In this document: positions 60,601 to 64,000 of the stretch, piece after piece
Numbering within the stretch: the stretch's first letter is position 1
How the letters are laid out: every line of letters begins with the position of its first letter
The notes under the pieces: generated by a model
Seen by the model: the letters and a program-made list of their open reading frames with translations, nothing else
Told to the model about the DNA's origin: nothing
Databases searched by the model: none
Origin: Sva-07 sp963698565
GTDB lineage: Bacteria > Actinomycetota > Acidimicrobiia > Acidimicrobiales > Ilumatobacteraceae
Reading direction: 5' to 3'
Assembly (NCBI GenBank): GCA_963698565.1
Contig: CAVORH010000002.1
Location: 310,001-374,000 of the forward strand
DNA length: 64,000 nt
Position numbers and translations under genes: made by a program

Positions 60601-60917
60601 CGTTGTCACCCCAGGGCGACCGCATCGCGTACACCGACCGTGTGAGCGGGAAGAACGTGATCTCGGTCGTGGATGTCGACGGCTCGAACCGGCAGCAGTT
60701 GACCATCGCGTACACGGGGCCCGATCCGGCGGGCTGCTACTCGCCGGTGTGGACGCCGGACCAGTCGGCGATCGTCATGCACTGCTACCCGGGCTCGGGA
60801 GCGATCGGCATCTACCGAGTCGGTTCGAACCTGACGGCACCGGTGGCTCCCACCGGCATCGGCGGCAGCTTCCGCTCGAGAAATCCCGAGTACGCGGGCA
60901 ACCGCCCGACGGGCTGA
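45611..60917 (+). CDS. Giant secreted multi-domain repeat protein (about 5,100 residues, broken by many frameshifts)
   Basis: The ATG at 45611 has AAGGGG upstream and a signal peptide (RALVASAVMVALVAPVVPLG). In order: about 11 cadherin/Ig-like repeats of 95-100 residues (VTLRGVDxxGDxLxF; 45.8-49.9 kb); a choice-of-anchor L domain (FGSDEYPEFVGSSFNDAFL; about 50.5-51.15 kb); tandem-95/cadherin and PKD repeats; a second choice-of-anchor L (FASEEYPDYVSKPYNDGFL; 53.4-54.1 kb); more cadherin and PKD repeats; three Ig-like repeats (58.5-59.3 kb); a DUF11 domain; and a TolB/PD40-like propeller (SPDGQTVAYW, WSPDSSKIVFS, YSPDGSKIIFRDS). No anchor is seen at the end. Frames are open at 45611-46860, 49921-50905, 51125-54775 and 55010-60917; elsewhere one-base slips alternate. 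It could be an adhesin or secreted matrix protein. Confidence 0.8.
46337..47250 (+). repeat. Three nearly identical 300-bp repeats in the giant gene
   Basis: The 300-bp unit beginning at TACGGAATCCG recurs at 46337, 46637, 46938 and, as a short start, 47239. The copies are almost identical at the DNA level, including synonymous positions, which means recent duplication or gene conversion. The 301-nt spacings reflect an inserted C near 46861 and another base near 47221. Confidence 0.85.
47570..48700 (+). repeat. Four nearly identical 291-bp repeats in the giant gene
   Basis: Units beginning GGTTGGTGATCGGGT at about 47570, 47853, 48145 and 48438 encode AVGDRVVLPASGGxVTLRG, VDAEGDGLSFSLYG and SFQFQVSDGL. 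Observed spacings of 292-293 rather than 291 come from extra bases that move the frame in each unit. Different sequence family from the 300-bp repeats before it. Confidence 0.8.
57170..58260 (+). repeat. Duplicated PKD-type segment in the giant gene
   Basis: The segment 57177-57430 (NVPPVVAPAGPFAAMVGEVF to DDDGGIGTIDV) is repeated at about 57990-58250 with high DNA identity. Between them lies a cadherin-like unit (VAVDDFVVTDEDVPVVVAVL). These frames are open throughout. Confidence 0.8.
58529..59275 (+). repeat. Three Ig-like repeats (TISFPTIG ... RCTVxAxQAGD)
   Basis: Three consecutive units of about 82 residues share TIxFPxxxxxxxxxSPV, ATSGLPVT, TTTTPDVC, ITLxGxGRCTV and QAGDxxxxxARPVxRSFTV, at about 58529, 58778 and 59033. 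The two Cys of each unit (DVC and GRC) could form a disulfide. Open frame, no indels. Confidence 0.85.
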
Positions 60918-61121
60918 CCGGCAGAGACGGCTGCTCGGTGCGACGACCATCAAGACGCCCGCGATCTCTCCGCCCTGGTCGGCTCCCGACCACGGTGGGT
61001 GGCCATTGCGGCCCTGCCTCGAGGAGCAGTTGACCGAGGCGCTCGTCCGGAGATGCCGGCGACGATCGCTCGATCGTGCATCGAACGCCGAGGGGAAGGG
61101 AGGAAGCACTGCGGGGCATCC
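60918..61121. other. Intergenic region behind the giant gene
   Basis: About 200 nt with no gene, no clear terminator hairpin and no match to the palindrome families. Confidence 0.4.
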
Positions 61122-61400
61122 CGCATTCACGAAAGCGTGAGTCAAATCTGCCGCTCCGCACGATGGTGCGCGACGCCGAAGACGCGACGCGCCGAGCTCG
61201 AGGATCTGCACGAGCGTCTTCGTGTGCTGCCCGGTATCACCGGGATGTGGCAGGTGTCGGGGCGGTCCGAGGCCGACTTCGAGCTGTACCGGCGTCTCGA
61301 CCTGTACTACGTCGACAACTGGTCGCTGACCCACGACGTCAAGATCGTGCTCAAGACGATCTTCGTCGTGCTCACCGGCAGCGGAGCGCACTGAGCCGAC
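61122..61400 (+). pseudogene. Deleted relic of the WbaP-type glycosyltransferase locus
   Basis: 61122-61153 matches the upstream motif at 40122-40153 (25 of 32). 61154-61206 matches 41409-41460 with one inserted A, and 61202-61400 is identical to 41642-41840. So most of the gene is missing: the whole N-terminal part, plus a 186-bp internal piece removed between two GGATC copies, keeping frame. What remains encodes HERLRVLPGITGMWQVSGRS to the native stop. It cannot be a working enzyme: the re-entrant helix and catalytic KLRTM and DELPQ motifs are lost. Confidence 0.85.
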
Positions 61401-61462
61401 GGCCGCTCGGCGAACGTCGAGTGGCTGCTTCACGACAGGAGCTGCGGTGCCGATGAACGGGC

Positions 61463-62273
61463 TTGCAAGATCGGAATGCGGGCGACGTCGGAGACTTCAT
61501 CAAGCTGGGCCTGTTGCGCTGGTTGGTCGCTCCGTCGCCCTTCTCGCACTCGTACCACTTGGGGGTGGCGTGGTTCCGGGTGGTCGACGGGGACCAGCCG
61601 ACTGACGACACGCAGGTGGGCTATCTCGATCCGGCGAGCGTCGCCGGTGAGGACCTTCGACCTCTCGACGCGTATCTCTACGATCGGCTTCGCGGCCTGG
61701 TGGCAGGGGGCGATCGTTCGGTGAACACGCTCGCCAGGTCCGGTCTGCTGCCGGAGAGCACGCTCTACTTCGACCGGGTGCTGAGTCTTGCTGATCTGGC
61801 GCCGGCTGATCGTGCGGCGCGAATTGTTCGCCGGGAACGTTGGTTCCACGAGGCGCTGGTCGCCGTCGCGTCGTGTTCGTTGGTGTTCGTCGATCCCGAC
61901 AACGGGCTGCGCCGCTACGACCACTCCGTCCCGTCGCATCGCGACACCGCGGAGAAGCACACGTATCTGTCGGAGGTGGGGCGCCTACTCGAGCGAGGCC
62001 AGAGCGTGGTGGCCTGTCACCGAGTGGATCCCTCAGAGGAGGTTGCGGCACAGGCGGCATCGATGATGGACGACATCCACGAAACGCTCGGTGTCGAGCC
62101 GCTGGCCGCTGGCCGCGGTGCGGGCACCACGGGACGAGACCCGGGTGTTCATCGTGATCCCTCATCCTCGGCACCGCTCGGATCTCGAGGACCGGCTCGG
62201 GGCGTTGCAGCTGTCGCGTTGGGGCGACGAGCTCCTGCTGCACCGCTGGAACCGCGAGTCGGTGCTGGCCTGA
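61463..62273 (+). CDS. Conserved hypothetical protein with VFVDPDNGL motif (one frameshift)
   Basis: About 270 residues. The N-terminus QDRNAGDVGDFIKLGLLRWL and the centre LVFVDPDNGLRRYDHSVPSH are the kind of conserved blocks seen in a widespread uncharacterised family I cannot name. The frame slips near 62105; the second frame ends TRVFIVIPHPRHRSDLEDR and LGALQLSRWGDELLLHRW, clearly the natural C-terminus. The start is given as TTG 61463; an ATG at 61453 with AGGAG upstream would need another slip. The DPDNG motif may be catalytic, but no reaction is claimed. Confidence 0.65.
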
Positions 62274-63290
62274 GCCGACGGTGGTCGCGGCTGAGCATCT
62301 GCGGCGCGATGCTGAGCACCGGTCCCGCTCTCTGATCGCAGTCCGGGACGCAAGGATGGCGGTTGGCATCATCGGGTGTGGGCGACGTTCTGGCGGGCTG
62401 CCATAGCAACGGAACGATGGGACCGCCTGGTGGTCGGCGTCGTGGGGAAGATTCGGGCGGGCGCTTGGGTGCACAGGTGGGAGCCCCTCGGGTGTGAGAC
62501 GTCAGGTTGGCGGAGAGAGTGGCTCGGGCCGCAATGCGGCACCTGACGGCGAGGCCGCGAATCTCCGTTCTTCATTCGAGCGCCCAGCGGGCCAGGCAAG
62601 CGCTTGGAGCGGTCGTCGGCCTTCGGTCGATGCGACTCCGGCACCGGGCACTTCGGCTTGAGAGGCCTGGCACGCGATGCCCGGGTTCCGGTCCTCGGCC
62701 GCCGGTCCCTCCGGCGCCGGTGAGGCATCGATCAACGGCACGAGTTCGTGAGCCCGGCCGACGATGGTGGCGATGTGGTTGGCTTGTCGAGTGGAGAGCC
62801 CGGTGCGCCAGGTGAGGATCAACCCGGGTCGTGCACGCCGGGACCGCGGCACTCGAAGGGTTTGACGATCATCGCAACGGTGAGAACTACGAGGCGGGCA
62901 TCCGCACCGGCTGGCACGGGTCCGTTCGGAGCGTCCTCGACTGCGGATAGAGATTGACGAAGCACCCAGCTGGTCGCCGAGCCAAAGCGGATCGGCCAGG
63001 TGTTTGCGGCGCTGCGGTGGGGGACTGGCCGGGCTGTCGTCATCGGTGACGGCTCCGAGGTCTGCGATCTGGCGAGTCGGACCGTTGCCTGGTCGGCGTT
63101 GCGTGAGGACAGCGACGTCCGCCATGCCCTGTCCGATGAACAGGTGGGAGCCGGCATGCAACAGCGATGGTGCCAATGCCTCATTGGACGTCGCTGAAGA
63201 ACTGGCAGGTGCACGGCTGTCGGGGTCCTGCGTGTCCGAAGGGAGCCTGCTCGCCTCAAGTTGCGGACCTGGAATGCCGATGCCTCCGTC
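62274..63290. other. About 1 kb without a confident gene; possible DUF222/HNH remnant
   Basis: No open frame here looks like a working gene. On the minus strand at about 62745-62825 the translation LILTWRTGLSTRQANHIATI followed by VGRAHELVPLID resembles the helical DUF222 part of actinobacterial HNH endonucleases, but the surrounding frames do not continue the family and no HNH motif is seen. Best read as decayed DNA, possibly a mobile-gene remnant. Confidence 0.35.
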
Positions 63291-64000
63291 ATGGCAAGCG
63301 CCCTCTCCACGGCCACCGTGACACCGATTCATAGGGTCGACACTTCCGTTGAGCTGCAATTGGTACCGAACATCGCAGTGAGATCGACGGTGCCGATCGC
63401 GAGTCGCCGGCTCATGCGCCTCGTGGACGTCATCGGAGCCTTGTTCCTGCTGATCGTGTTGAGCCCCGTTGTCCTGTTGGTCGCACTGTTGGTGTGGCGT
63501 TCGAGCCCCGGACCGGTGATCTTCCGTCAGCAGCGCATCGGGCGCGACGGCCAATTGTTCAACGTGTTGAAGTTCCGCAGTATGTGCAATGGGACAGATC
63601 TGCAACTGCTCACCGATCCCGAGCTTCGCCGGCGGTACGAACAGAACAACTTCAAGCTGGAGGCGGACGACCCGCGAATCACGCCGGTGGGTCGAGTCAT
63701 CCGAAAGACCAGCGCCGATGAGTTGCCGCAACTGTTCAACGTGCTCCGGGGTGACATGAGTCTGGTCGGCGTTCGACCCCTGTTGGCTCGCGAACTTGCG
63801 CTGCGAAGTCACTACGACCAGGAGATGTACATGCAACACCTGCCTGGTCTGACTGGTCTCTGGCAGGTCGAAGGACGCTCATCGGTTGGTGACGACGACC
63901 GAGCGGAACTGGACCGCCAGTTCTTGGAGGCGTGGTCGCCGCAGCAGAACCTGGCGCTCCTCGTGCGGACACCCCGAGCCGTGCTGCTCGGGGTGGGCGC
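63291..64000 (+). CDS. Second polyprenyl-phosphate sugar transferase, C-terminus beyond the window
   Basis: Open from the ATG at 63291 to the window end (236 codons visible). After a 40-residue leader, the short-form bacterial sugar transferase follows: RRLMRLVDVIGALFLLIVLS (re-entrant helix), SSPGPVIFRQQRIGRDGQLF, VLKFRSMCNGTD, RVIRKTSADELPQLFNVLRG and HLPGLTGLWQVEGRSSVGDD. It lacks the N-terminal membrane block of the 40-kb enzyme, so it is the WcaJ-C/EpsL-like minimal type. It should add the first sugar of another glycan. It differs strongly from the 40-kb gene, so is not part of that duplication. Confidence 0.9.
   Translation, partial: MASALSTATVTPIHRVDTSVELQLVPNIAVRSTVPIASRRLMRLVDVIGALFLLIVLSPVVLLVALLVWRSSPGPVIFRQQRIGRDGQLFNVLKFRSMCNGTDLQLLTDPELRRRYEQNNFKLEADDPRITPVGRVIRKTSADELPQLFNVLRGDMSLVGVRPLLARELALRSHYDQEMYMQHLPGLTGLWQVEGRSSVGDDDRAELDRQFLEAWSPQQNLALLVRTPRAVLLGVG

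Noticed and set aside
60999..61394. An apparent 131-residue gene ending in GITGMWQVSGRS
   Set aside because: It is the deleted relic of the 40-kb transferase; catalytic segments are missing and the upstream part is unrelated sequence.
62502..63839. Minus-strand open frame of 445 codons near the window end
   Set aside because: Its first half is antisense to the real sugar transferase at 63291; only a short DUF222-like stretch in the rest looks meaningful.
1..64000. Insertion sequences, integrases or prophage genes
   Set aside because: No transposase, recombinase or phage structural protein was recognised in any frame; the island-like block is bounded by gene duplication, not by an IS.

Overview
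The window is GC-rich actinobacterial chromosome. It carries bS22 and bL37 (two tiny ribosomal proteins typical of Actinobacteria), many GTG starts, LPXTG-type anchors, and two gene orders well known in the phylum: glmU-prs-rplY-pth-mfd and metG-tatD-(rpf position)-rsmA-ispE. The gene mix suggests an Acidimicrobiia/Ilumatobacter-like marine actinobacterium; that placement is inference, since no rRNA is present.

Layout. 1-24 kb is mostly conserved housekeeping: mfd (cut by the window edge), pth, rplY, prs, a short glmU, tRNA-Gln, bS22, ispE, rsmA, an RlpA-like protein, tatD, metG, rsmI, fetAB, an acyl-CoA dehydrogenase, ychF, a PHP phosphoesterase, a beta-lactamase-fold hydrolase and bL37. Two DUF559 nuclease-like genes are interspersed. 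24-31 kb encodes cell-surface proteins: two sortase-anchored proteins (LPQTG, and LPRTG with VaFE repeats) and a DUF4012 membrane protein. 31-36 kb is sulfate activation: an Rrf2 regulator, cysQ, cysD and a cysN-cysC fusion. 36-42 kb makes sugar nucleotides and starts exopolysaccharide assembly: rfbC, rfbB, rfbA, galE and a WbaP-type phosphoglycosyltransferase. 42-61 kb holds a SARP/BTAD-ATPase regulator and one enormous secreted repeat protein (about 15.3 kb of coding sequence). At 61 kb lies a deleted relic of the 40-42 kb glycosyltransferase, then a conserved gene of unknown function, about 1 kb of apparently decayed DNA, and a second phosphoglycosyltransferase cut by the window end.

Two patterns run across the window. 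First, at least four unrelated families of palindromic elements of roughly 42-60 bp sit 10-40 nt behind stop codons; one family also occurs as tandem 72-bp units, once between convergent genes and once read in frame inside the DUF4012 protein. Second, many genes that should be intact (mfd, pth, cysD and others) carry single-base frameshifts, and about 18 are packed into 46.8-51.1 kb of the giant gene. In the essential genes these look like consensus errors in the assembly; in the giant gene, repeat mis-assembly or real decay cannot be told apart from sequence alone.

Working together, the 31-64 kb half looks like a cell-envelope region: activated sulfate (PAPS), dTDP-sugar and UDP-galactose precursors, two lipid-carrier glycosyltransferases, and large secreted or anchored proteins.
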